A stretch of 8,068 nucleotides of DNA from JBNJEM01 sp051745935 (lineage in GTDB: Bacteria > Planctomycetota > Planctomycetia > Pirellulales > Pirellulaceae), in assembly GCA_051745935.1 (NCBI GenBank), contig JBNJEM010000354.1, positions 1-8,068 on the forward strand, written 5' to 3'. Position 1 is the first letter of the stretch, and every line of letters begins with the position of its first letter. The notes under the pieces are model-generated. The model worked only from the letters and a program-made list of their open reading frames with translations, had not been told where the DNA came from and did no database searches. This document shows, piece by piece, positions 1 to 5,272 of the stretch. The position numbers were made by a program, and so were the translations under genes.

Positions 1-602
1 CGCGGAAAACCGCCACTCGTTGAACGGGAAGTGGTTGCCAGTGTTGCGGTTTCTGGTGTTGCGGTTTCTGGTGTTGCGGTTTCTGGTGTTGCGGTTTCTG
101 GTGTTGCGGTTTCTAGTGTTGTTGTGCGCGAGCTGGGCTGCTGGGTCTTTCAGGATCTGTCGTGCCCCTGTGGTTTACAACCGGACCGTAATCCACGCGT
201 TCCTTTCGGTCCCTTTGTTTTTGGTTCAACGCGGGCAAGGATGCAAGGGGTAACGGAATGGCTGACGATTCACGTCTTTTCGTTGAAGGAAGACGGACGA
301 CGAGTATCCTGAAACGCTCAAGGAACAGGCCATTACAGTGTGAATGCCCACAGTTCGTCAGGACGCGGATCACCCACCTGCTTTCGGGTCGGCGGTTCTC
401 CGTATGTGCCATCAAGATTAACCATTCCCTGACCGGCAGACGGACATTGAAATGCATCTGGGTCTGGCACAACAGTCGGACCAAATAGATATCCCAGGAT
501 GCGTAGCCGTCCATTAGATGTATATTCTTGACGAGGCAAGTCACCGCTCCGGGACCCCTTAACGCGTCATCCCGTTCATGGCCTTGGTGATCGGGGATCC
601 GT
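1..602. other. Left intergenic region with no recognisable gene
   Basis: No open frame here has recognisable protein motifs or a convincing start with a ribosome-binding site. A plus frame is open from the window edge through 312 and crosses the tandem repeat, reading (AVSGV)n, so the C-terminal tail of a gene starting outside the window cannot be fully excluded. The longest minus frame, which ends in the 15-bp repeat at 113, has low-complexity, Arg/Pro-rich composition typical of chance frames. The nitrilase gene ends at 603 on the minus strand, so the right part of this stretch is its 3' flank. No strong stem with a T-tract is seen there. Confidence 0.55.
41..115. repeat. 15-bp tandem repeat (minisatellite), five units
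   Basis: The unit gtgttgcggtttctg occurs five times head to tail. The first four units are identical and the fifth ends in a instead of g. Traces of the unit continue on both sides (gttgcca before, gtgttgttg after). The unit is a multiple of three, so all frames stay open through it: plus frames read VSGVA or FLVLR, and one minus frame reads ETATP. The near-perfect identity suggests recent slippage or expansion. Coding status is undecided because the left edge of the window cuts the context. Confidence 0.95.
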
Positions 603-1571
603 CTATTCGGGCCGTTCGTAGTCGAACCGCACGGATCGCGTGTCCTTCTCATGTCCCGTGGGCGTCGTGAGGGAAGAATACAATTCCGGGCGGCGGGCGC
701 GAATCCAGCGCGCGCCAGTACACCGGTCGCGAAGCGACCTGTCCAGATCCGCGGTGATCCTGGTATCGGCCGCTTTCCAGGTTTCGGTCATGATGCGACC
801 GTAAGGGTCGAGAATCATGGCATTTCCCGTCCGCACCTCGTCGTCGTCCACGCCCACGCCATTGCTGAAGATCACGAAAACACCGTTATCGTGGGCCCGC
901 GCCGGTAACCATCGCAGAAGCCACCCCCGCCCTTTGTCGCCACGAAACTCAGCTTCAATCGCTTCGGGCGAGATGTGACGATTGTCCCACAGATTCGGGT
1001 CTATGAGGCCCATGGCATGCGGGCTGCCGGAACGGCAACCGCCCGTTTGGTGCGGCGCCAGCAAGACTTCGGCTCCAGCCAGCGCGCAAGCGCGAACGTT
1101 TTCGATGATGTTGTTGTCGTAACAAGTCAGTACGGCCATCCGCCATCCGTGCGGCGTGTCAAAGACGGTAAAAGACTCACCGCTGGAAAGGTGTTCGCTA
1201 ATGAAACAGTGCAGCTTGCGATGACAGGCCGCCCGGCCATCCGGCAGCGCCACCACCACGCTGTTGTAGAGACGGCCGTCATCGGCCACTTCCACCAACC
1301 CCCCGGCGACTGTCATGTGGTGCCGTTGAGACCATTCACGAAGCCGTTTCACGCTGGGCCCCTCCGGTACCGGTTCAGCCAGTTCCAGCAACTGAGTTCG
1401 ATCCAGATGACGCAGGTGCCAATAGCCCGAGATACAACACTCCGGAAACACGATCACCTTCACCTGTTCCCGCGACGCGTCGGCCACGAACCGCTCCATG
1501 ACGGACAGATTGTACGCCTTGTCACCCGGCGCGTGTTGAAATTGGACGGCGGCGACCCGGAGAGTGTTCAT
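603..1571 (-). CDS. Nitrilase-superfamily carbon-nitrogen hydrolase
   Basis: This 322-residue protein has the full nitrilase/amidase fold signature. The catalytic triad is visible as Glu44 in VFPE, Lys119 in CHRKLH and Cys150 in VLTCYDN. Other family motifs are the N-terminal LRVAAVQ strand, GGLVE, LYNSVVV and AMILDPYGRIM. Members hydrolyse non-peptide C-N bonds (amides, nitriles, carbamoyl groups) in the cytoplasm through a Cys-thiol intermediate; the substrate cannot be read from this sequence. The segment around 174-215 (HQTGG, then SPHAMGLIDPNLW) is an insertion typical of a longer subgroup. The frame stays open to 1817, but the upstream part overlaps the lipoprotein gene and is not protein-like. 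ATG at 1571 begins the canonical first strand and has GAGGA about 12 nt upstream. It lies 88 bp after the lipoprotein stop on the same strand, so the two may be co-transcribed. Confidence 0.93.
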   Translation of the reverse strand: MNTLRVAAVQFQHAPGDKAYNLSVMERFVADASREQVKVIVFPECCISGYWHLRHLDRTQLLELAEPVPEGPSVKRLREWSQRHHMTVAGGLVEVADDGRLYNSVVVALPDGRAACHRKLHCFISEHLSSGESFTVFDTPHGWRMAVLTCYDNNIIENVRACALAGAEVLLAPHQTGGCRSGSPHAMGLIDPNLWDNRHISPEAIEAEFRGDKGRGWLLRWLPARAHDNGVFVIFSNGVGVDDDEVRTGNAMILDPYGRIMTETWKAADTRITADLDRSLRDRCTGARWIRARRPELYSSLTTPTGHEKDTRSVRFDYERPE

Positions 1572-1659
1572 GGCAAGGTTGGATCCTCGGAACTGTACGC
1601 CGCCGGAGGGCGACCGTGACGCTCTCCGGCTACCCCCTGGCGAAACGACCATACCGGGG

Positions 1660-1878
1660 TCATTCAGACTCTTTTGACTCGGCCCCCGCCCCTTTCCCCG
1701 GCTCGTCTTCACTGGTGGCTTGGTCAGGCGACGTGGCCGTGCCTTCCTCGATATCGAGGACCGGAGTTTCGGTGTCCGTCCCTGGAGGGGGCGTGGTTTC
1801 GGATTCACCGCAACCAACCACCATCAAACTGCCCGCGGTCAACATCGACAGAACAAACATGCGTCCGAGTCTCAACAT
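1660..1878 (-). CDS. Small acidic lipoprotein, hypothetical
   Basis: This 72-residue protein has a classic lipoprotein signal. A basic start (MLRLGR) is followed by a hydrophobic stretch and the lipobox VVGC, with the lipidated Cys at residue 23. The mature part is about 50 residues of Pro/Thr/Glu/Asp/Ser-rich sequence without a recognisable fold, ending in KESE. Its likely place is the outer leaflet of the cytoplasmic membrane or the periplasm, as a flexible surface-linked tail. Function is unknown. The start is well supported because GAGGAGT sits 6 nt upstream of the ATG. It precedes the nitrilase gene in the same direction by 88 bp. Short Cys-anchored proteins of this kind (XXGCGE..., then low complexity) are common in planctomycete genomes; that is general knowledge, not shown here. 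Confidence 0.8.
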   Translation of the reverse strand: MLRLGRMFVLSMLTAGSLMVVGCGESETTPPPGTDTETPVLDIEEGTATSPDQATSEDEPGKGAGAESKESE

Positions 1879-1883
1879 CGTGT

Positions 1884-1890
1884 ACTCCTC
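1884..1890 (-). promoter_or_regulatory. Ribosome-binding site of the small lipoprotein
   Basis: Read on the minus strand, GAGGAGT lies 5-6 nt before the ATG at 1878. It is the strongest Shine-Dalgarno match among the minus-strand genes and is the main reason to accept this short ORF as real. Confidence 0.7.
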
Positions 1891-1928
1891 GCTTCGTTGA
1901 AATTGTTGTTAGGGGTTTAGGCCGTGAG

Positions 1929-1949
1929 ATGCGCGCACGGCGCGCGCAT
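1929..1949. repeat. Perfect 8-bp stem hairpin of alternating purine-pyrimidine
   Basis: ATGCGCGC (1929-1936) and GCGCGCAT (1942-1949) are perfect reverse complements separated by the 5-nt loop acggc. It lies about 50 bp upstream of the lipoprotein start on its coding strand, so it could fall in the promoter or 5' leader. No T-tract follows on either strand, so an intrinsic terminator is not supported. Confidence 0.7.
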
Positions 1950-2082
1950 GCTTGGCGTGAGCGACCAACGGGAGCGCACCATCCCTGTGCGGGGTCCCTA
2001 TTTGGTTGGCGGCCCTGACGCCTTAGGTTATGTTATTCTTGAGTGCATCCTGCGAAGTGGGCTCAATCGCGAGCCCCCCACC

Positions 2083-2140
2083 CCCGTTTCCACCTCCAAA
2101 ACGCACTGGGGGCGGGAGACATGCATGGTGTTGTCATGGC
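2083..2140 (+). repeat. Family 2 hairpin element, copy 1
   Basis: The left arm, 2083-2104 (CCCGTTTCCACC then TCCAAAACGC), matches 4728-4750 at 21 of 22 aligned bases with one gap. It folds with 2107-2120 (TGGGGGCGGGAGAC) as G-U-rich pairing: CC...GG and TTT...AGA outside, CCTCCA/TGGGGG inside. The right end, GGTGTTGTC at 2126-2134, resembles GGTTTTGTTC of the copy at 4774-4783. Although the right-arm sequence differs between copies, pairing is largely kept through G-U pairs, which suggests selection or origin as a structured repeat. Together with the next, inverted copy it forms a doublet. Confidence 0.7.
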
Positions 2141-2148
2141 TTCTTGCG

Positions 2149-2220
2149 GCCCGGAACAAAACCGAGCGTTCGCTTCCAAAACCCCTTGGATTGCGGGGCA
2201 TCCGCAGGATTTTGTTACGG
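2149..2220 (-). repeat. Family 2 hairpin element, copy 2 (inverted)
   Basis: GCCCGGAACAAAACC at 2149-2163 matches the reverse complement of 4774-4788 at 14 of 15 bases, so this copy is opposite in orientation to the other two. It continues into CGCTTCCAA aacccc TTGGA (2171-2190), the inner hairpin, and closes with GGATTTTGTT (2207-2216), which pairs with AACAAAACC (2155-2163) with one base unmatched. Only about 8 bp separate it from copy 1. The inverted-doublet arrangement resembles REPINs, but no REP-associated transposase is in the window. Confidence 0.65.
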
Positions 2221-2255
2221 CGTCTTAGTGTAGCATTGCGTCTTAGTGTAGCATT
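2220..2255. repeat. 18-bp perfect tandem duplication
   Basis: The unit gcgtcttagtgtagcatt occurs twice with no mismatch (2220-2237 and 2238-2255). It follows directly on the inverted hairpin doublet. Two identical units side by side point to a recent duplication. No function is evident. Confidence 0.9.
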
Positions 2256-2322
2256 TCATCCGGCAGCTGTCGTGCCCTCACATCCGTCCGCCGGCCGAAC
2301 GCCAGGCTGACCTTACCCCGGC

Positions 2323-2339
2323 GTCCGCCGGATGCGGAC
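2323..2339. repeat. 6-bp stem hairpin
   Basis: GTCCGC (2323-2328) and GCGGAC (2334-2339) pair perfectly around the 5-nt loop cggat. The neighbouring GTCCGCCGG is also present as a direct repeat at 2286-2294 and 2323-2331. It lies about 100 bp beyond the hydrolase stop on that gene's strand. Confidence 0.6.
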
Positions 2340-2363
2340 TCGCCCCAGGTCGTGTTCGGAGTT

Positions 2364-2391
2364 CGTGTAGGCTAATGAGGCGATTCGCCTC
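2364..2391 (+). repeat. CGTGTAG plus AGGCGA palindrome, plus-oriented copy
   Basis: CGTGTAG (2364-2370) is followed after 7 bp by the near-palindrome GAGGCGA-t-TCGCCTC (7-bp arms, 2377-2391). The same two blocks occur in reverse orientation at 3506-3529. This copy lies 48 bp past the stop of the alpha/beta hydrolase on its coding strand and could act as a transcript-end stem, but no T-tract is present. Confidence 0.5.
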
Positions 2392-2407
2392 GCGTCACGC
2401 GTGGCTC

Positions 2408-2420
2408 GCCCGCGGCGGGC
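2408..2420. repeat. GC-rich hairpin beyond the hydrolase stop
   Basis: GCCCG (2408-2412) and CGGGC (2416-2420) form a 5-bp stem with loop cgg, 18 bp beyond the stop codon of the minus-strand hydrolase. It is a possible 3'-end stabilising or terminator-like structure. Without a U-run, Rho-independent termination is not shown. Confidence 0.4.
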
Positions 2421-2438
2421 CGCGGCACTCAACGCGAC

Positions 2439-3335
2439 TTACAGCCGTTTTAAGAACCGATTTAATTCAGCATGGTATTCTTTCGAGCTCGGACCATTAT
2501 GCGTGACCTTTGGCATGGTAACGAACTGTTTGTCCCGACTTCCCGCGGCCTCGAAGAGGGCTTTGCCGAGCGAAAGCGGGACGATTTCGTCCTCGGTGCC
2601 GTGACTTTGCAGGAGTGGACCGTGATAGGCGCTAATGCGTGAGAGGGAGTCAAAACGATTCCGCATCAGGAGTCTCACGGGCAGCCACCAGTAATGGCGA
2701 GCGGCAACGTCCGTCAAACGGGTGAATGTCCGTTCCAGGATCATGCCTCGAGCCCCGCCGTCCGCGCCCAGGGCAACGGCCACGGCCCCACCAATGGAAC
2801 GTCCCCACAACACAACCTCCTCCGGCTCGATGCGCGCGTGCTGGGCTAACCACGCTCGAGCCGCGCGAGCGTCGGCGATCACGCCAGCTTCATGCGGTTT
2901 CCCTTCGCTCCGGCCATATCCGCGATAATCAAACGCGAAAATCGAAACCTGGTACTCCTCTCGCAGGCCATCCATGTAATCCCCCAGGTGGGCCAAGTGC
3001 TCGCCGTTTCCATGGCAGTAAAGCACGTGGGCTCGTGGATCGGGGTGCGCGAAATACCACCCATTGAGCCGAGTACCATCCTCGGCATGAAAGAACACGT
3101 CTTCATATGAAAACCCGGTCGGATTCCAATCGCCCGCGGGAATCTGCCACGTTGGAAAGATGAGAAGTGTTTCGCACCACATTGTCCCAAAAACCACAAG
3201 CAGGTAGGCGACGGCCACGACACCGACCCGTTTCACGAGTTGCCGCCACCGTTGGCGCGATCGCGCCGGCGAAGAAGCCGTCGCGCCAATGGATCGAGCG
3301 TCTGAATTGCCTTCATCTGACATGGTTGACACCAT
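2439..3335 (-). CDS. Membrane-anchored alpha/beta hydrolase, Bem46/ABHD13-like
   Basis: From ATG 3335 the protein has 298 residues. After a polar, basic N-terminus (residues 1-36) comes one transmembrane segment (about 37-54, VGVVAVAYLLVVFG), so the hydrolase domain is probably held on the extracytoplasmic face. Domain motifs in order: HGNGEH (108-113, oxyanion region), DYRGYGRSEG (136-145), nucleophile elbow GRSIGG with Ser180, acid GTEDEIVP with Asp249, and His279 in VTHNGP. All three catalytic residues are present. The family contains serine esterases and peptidases of mostly unknown substrate. The frame is open upstream to a TTG at 3437, but that extension looks non-coding. Neither ATG 3335 nor ATG 3323 has a good ribosome-binding site, so the start is uncertain by four codons. 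It lies 361 bp after the DUF1571 gene on the same strand. Confidence 0.9.
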   Translation of the reverse strand: MVSTMSDEGNSDARSIGATASSPARSRQRWRQLVKRVGVVAVAYLLVVFGTMWCETLLIFPTWQIPAGDWNPTGFSYEDVFFHAEDGTRLNGWYFAHPDPRAHVLYCHGNGEHLAHLGDYMDGLREEYQVSIFAFDYRGYGRSEGKPHEAGVIADARAARAWLAQHARIEPEEVVLWGRSIGGAVAVALGADGGARGMILERTFTRLTDVAARHYWWLPVRLLMRNRFDSLSRISAYHGPLLQSHGTEDEIVPLSLGKALFEAAGSRDKQFVTMPKVTHNGPSSKEYHAELNRFLKRL

Positions 3336-3696
3336 GAACCGAAACACGTCTTCGCGGACGCAGCGACAACCGGGGGAACCGTGCCGGGAGGGCAAAAACA
3401 CCATGGGGCGTCCAGCGGAATTCGCGCGCCTCGCCAAGACGCGAAGCGCCCCAACGATCTCGGAGCGCCAAGGTCACGATGTTTCGCGATTCGCGTCGAA
3501 CGACAAGGCGAGTCGCCTGCTGCTACACGGTGGCCCGTTCGAGGGGGGCGGTGGGCGCTCACCCCTGTGGGCGCCGCTCCGGGCTGACACTGACCGGCTT
3601 GCCTTGGTTATCCAGCTCTTGTGACAGCGACTATAAAGCCCGCCGGCACTAGCCCTGGCCATTTCGCGGACCTTTTCGCCCCCCGGCTTGGCGGCC
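3336..3696. other. Intergenic region between DUF1571 gene and hydrolase
   Basis: No gene is supported on either strand. The region holds the inverted CGTGTAG/AGGCGA palindrome copy (3506-3529) and a weak GC stem, GGCGC (3554-3558) with GCGCC (3571-3575). It must contain the hydrolase promoter if that gene is transcribed on its own, but no -10/-35 pair is clear. No typical terminator for the DUF1571 gene is seen. Confidence 0.55.
3506..3529 (-). repeat. CGTGTAG plus AGGCGA palindrome, minus-oriented copy
   Basis: Read on the minus strand, CGTGTAG (3529-3523) precedes AGGCGA-c-TCGCCT (6-bp arms, 3518-3506). The block order and 5-7 bp spacing match the plus copy at 2364-2391, so the two copies flank the alpha/beta hydrolase gene in opposite orientations. 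With only about 20 matching positions, the relationship is suggestive rather than proven. Confidence 0.45.
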
Positions 3697-4620
3697 TCAG
3701 AAATTATAACTAGGGTTTGTGTAATCGAAGTCCTCGTCCGTGAACCCCACGTTGAGCTTCAAATTCAGGTACGTGTACTCTTCAATGAGCTCGGGAGCGC
3801 CATTGGGGCGAGTTGGCCACTGATATGCCGCGTACCGAAGGGGAACGTTCCGGGCATCATCGATAAAGATCTCGGCCACGTGAAAGTCATAATAGTCGCG
3901 GGGATAGGGATGGGTGACCCGCAACAGCGTGCACTTACAGCCGTTAATCTTCGCACTTTGACGGAATTCGACAACACACTCCTCGGGACTGCCATTCCGT
4001 TTGTCCCGATTCCCTTTTTCGATCAACCGCCGAACGAGTGTTTCCAAGCCAATCTCGCTAATCGGATACCGATTTCCCCGCATCGCCAAAGCCCCGTCCG
4101 GCTTGAGCCAAATCGAGCCGAACTTACCCTTGAGAGAATTGGGCGGTTCGTGGGCGATCATCTTGCCGTCGTTCTCGCCGCTAACGTAAAGAACCTCGCG
4201 CCCATGGAGTTTTTCAGGCTTGAGAAAGTACAAGTACACCGAAAACGGAGTGACAACACGCTCGTCCACGACTTTCTCGTTCCGGATCTTGGTGAACATG
4301 TATTCATAGTCTTGGATGGTACCGTCAATCCGTTCCCGTTTCACCAGGGTCGCGGAATAGTCGCGAACGTTTTCGCGAATGTTTTGCAATCCGTCCTGGG
4401 CCAGTGCCAACGCGGGATCCAACGGGTGCTTGTTCGCCGGGTCATCCCGGTCAATGTCGGTCTTTGCCCTTGCTTCCCGATACAGTGGCTCCACCAACCC
4501 TCTGTTCGATCGCCGAGGCCCCTGAGCCACGGCGGACGTTCCCGCCGCCAGCAGACCAAGAGCCGATGTACAAAATGTTCGCCGGGTAAAGACGTTAGGG
4601 GCGGCGTTCGTGCGCCTCAT
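3697..4620 (-). CDS. DUF1571 family protein with Tat-type signal
   Basis: This 307-residue protein begins with a twin-arginine-like signal: TRRTF (Arg13-Arg14), a hydrophobic stretch (TSALGLLAAG) and a likely cleavage site after SAVA at residue 32. It is therefore probably exported folded to the periplasm or another extracytoplasmic space. The mature part matches the DUF1571 pattern: a helical lead-in (LALAQDGLQNIRENVRDYSA), then beta-rich sequence (TLVKRERIDG, FSVYLYFLKP, GREVLYVSGENDGK), and the C-terminal block (VAEIFIDDARNVPLRY, YTYLNLKLNVGF, FDYTNPSYNF). The fold is reminiscent of outer-membrane lipoprotein-sorting/LolA-like beta sheets, but function is not established. DUF1571 proteins occur mainly in planctomycetes, which supports the taxonomic guess. 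A longer start at 4638 (MQGVNP) exists, but AAGGAG lies 8 nt before ATG 4620, so that start is preferred. Confidence 0.9.
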   Translation of the reverse strand: MRRTNAAPNVFTRRTFCTSALGLLAAGTSAVAQGPRRSNRGLVEPLYREARAKTDIDRDDPANKHPLDPALALAQDGLQNIRENVRDYSATLVKRERIDGTIQDYEYMFTKIRNEKVVDERVVTPFSVYLYFLKPEKLHGREVLYVSGENDGKMIAHEPPNSLKGKFGSIWLKPDGALAMRGNRYPISEIGLETLVRRLIEKGNRDKRNGSPEECVVEFRQSAKINGCKCTLLRVTHPYPRDYYDFHVAEIFIDDARNVPLRYAAYQWPTRPNGAPELIEEYTYLNLKLNVGFTDEDFDYTNPSYNF

Positions 4621-4628
4621 GGGATTCA

Positions 4629-4634
4629 CTCCTT
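4629..4634 (-). promoter_or_regulatory. Ribosome-binding site deciding the DUF1571 start
   Basis: On the minus strand AAGGAG (4634-4629) is 8 nt before ATG 4620. It would lie inside the coding sequence if translation began at ATG 4638, so it favours the shorter product that starts directly with the Tat signal. Confidence 0.75.
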
Positions 4635-4722
4635 GCATGAGAGAAGCGGCGGGCGTGGATCAGTGGGCAGCACGTCCACACATCAGGTTCCTTGCTCTTC
4701 AACGGGTTCATCCAACCGGTAA

Positions 4723-4788
4723 CAGAACCCGGTTTCCGCCTCCAAAACGCCTTTGGAAGCAGGAAATCTGGCTGGTTTTGTTCGGGGC
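4723..4788 (+). repeat. Family 2 hairpin element, copy 3 (most complete)
   Basis: A long imperfect hairpin. GGTTTCC-GCC-TCCAAA (4731-4746) pairs with TTTGGA-AGC-a-GGAAATC (4752-4768) around loop acgcc, with one mismatch, one bulged a and one G-U pair. Outer arms CAGAACC (4723-4729) and GGTTTTG (4774-4780) also pair with one G-U. The element ends with TTCGGGGC (4781-4788). It is the reference copy for the inverted pair at 2083-2220. On the DUF1571 strand it lies about 100-170 bp upstream of the start codon. It lacks a T-tract, so it is more likely a repetitive extragenic palindrome than a terminator. Confidence 0.75.
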
Positions 4789-4949
4789 TGTAAAACTAAG
4801 CTGGGACGAACCACCAGAACACGGTCGCCATCGATGGTCGCCACGCCATACGCGCCCAGCACTCACGAATCCGATTGGGCCGCGGCGCCCTGGTCGCGTG
4901 ACCGGATCAGGCCGGATATACGGTAAGTATCGCCCGAGCTGGACGGAAT

Positions 4950-4969
4950 AATTACTTTTCACTGTAATT
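4950..4969. promoter_or_regulatory. AT-rich inverted repeat, possible operator or promoter
   Basis: AATTAC (4950-4955) and GTAATT (4964-4969) are perfect reverse complements with an 8-nt spacer (ttttcact), in an AT-rich island within otherwise GC-rich DNA. Such a dyad fits a dimeric regulator site. On the minus strand, TTGCGC followed after 18 bp by TAATTA could be a -35/-10 pair pointing to the DUF1571 gene, about 330 bp away. Both readings are tentative. Confidence 0.35.
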
Positions 4970-5101
4970 TTGGCGCAATTTGCCCGATCCGCAAGGTGCT
5001 CTCGATCACCCGTTGCGCCAACCACACCATCCCACCCCAGCCATCTCGCCTCCGGCCCACCCTCTGGTGGTTCCATTCAACGTCCGATACCCTGTGCATT
5101 C

Positions 5102-5200
5102 TATACCGGTCGCGGATGAGTTTCTCCGCCGCGAGTCCGACCAACGGGAGGGCGGCTGGCGCCGGGCAGCTTTCCATCCGGAAAAATCCAACCGCCTGAA
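5102..5200 (+). repeat. Family 1 99-bp repeat, copy A
   Basis: Begins TATACCGGTCGCGGATGA and ends CCAACCGCCTGAA, followed by ATATACC. It differs from copy D at about 7 of 99 positions. The stem GCGGA (5112-5116) / TCCGC (5125-5129) with an 8-nt loop is intact. In this copy an alternative 6-bp pairing TCGCGG/CCGCGA is also possible. It ends 72 bp before the start codon of the MBL hydrolase and has the same orientation, so it is probably in the promoter or 5' leader region of that operon. Confidence 0.92.
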
Positions 5201-5260
5201 ATATACCTCAAGACGCTATCCTGAGCGATATGAGTTTTCCACCAAAAATGAATGCTTGTT

Positions 5261-5265
5261 GGGAG
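5261..5265 (+). promoter_or_regulatory. Ribosome-binding site of the MBL hydrolase
   Basis: GGGAG lies 7 nt before ATG 5273. This favours that start over the upstream GTG/TTG-type start near 5252, which would place the site inside the gene. Confidence 0.65.
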
Positions 5266-5272
5266 AATCCAG

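Larger units (their letters stand above)
1879..2438. other. Structured, repeat-rich intergenic region
   Basis: These 560 bp lie between the alpha/beta hydrolase stop and the lipoprotein start, both minus-strand. No convincing gene is present: the plus frame 1924-2310 runs through the repeats and has no recognisable motif. The content is a run of inverted repeats: a GC hairpin at 1929-1949, an inverted pair of hairpin elements at 2083-2220, an 18-bp tandem repeat at 2220-2255, and hairpins at 2323-2339, 2377-2391 and 2408-2420. The minus-strand 3' flank of the hydrolase is therefore rich in stems but lacks a U-tract. The lipoprotein promoter should lie near 1890-1940; no clear -10/-35 pair is visible. 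Confidence 0.7.
4621..5272. other. Divergent intergenic region between the two gene blocks
   Basis: These 652 bp lie between the divergently transcribed DUF1571 and MBL hydrolase genes. They must hold promoters for both directions. Visible content is family 2 hairpin copy 3 (4723-4788), the 10-bp palindrome CCATCGATGG (4828-4837) inside a direct repeat of GGTCGCCA, an AT-rich inverted repeat (4950-4969) and family 1 repeat copy A (5102-5200). No convincing gene is present; frames crossing the area are interrupted or lack motifs. Confidence 0.65.

Noticed and set aside
113..652. A 179-residue minus-strand ORF in the left region
   Set aside because: It overlaps the end of the nitrilase gene, has no recognisable motif, no clear start site, and ends inside the tandem repeat. 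Composition looks like translated non-coding DNA.
975..1619. A 214-residue plus-strand ORF
   Set aside because: Antisense shadow of the nitrilase gene, whose catalytic motifs are on the minus strand.
603..1817. A 404-residue version of the nitrilase starting near 1817
   Set aside because: The extra N-terminus is Arg/Pro/Ser-rich without motifs and overlaps the lipoprotein gene on the same strand, which has a strong ribosome-binding site. The nitrilase fold begins exactly at the ATG at 1571.
1924..2310. A 128-residue plus-strand ORF
   Set aside because: It runs through the inverted hairpin doublet and the 18-bp duplication, with no motif and no ribosome-binding site; the DNA-level repeats explain the sequence better.
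3688..4722. A 344-residue plus-strand ORF
   Set aside because: Antisense shadow of the DUF1571 gene, which has a Tat signal, a strong ribosome-binding site and family motifs on the minus strand.
4731..4768. Intrinsic terminator in the divergent intergenic region
   Set aside because: The hairpin is long and stable-looking but has no T-tract on either side, no gene ends toward it, and related copies occur at 2083-2220, so it is classed as a dispersed repeat.
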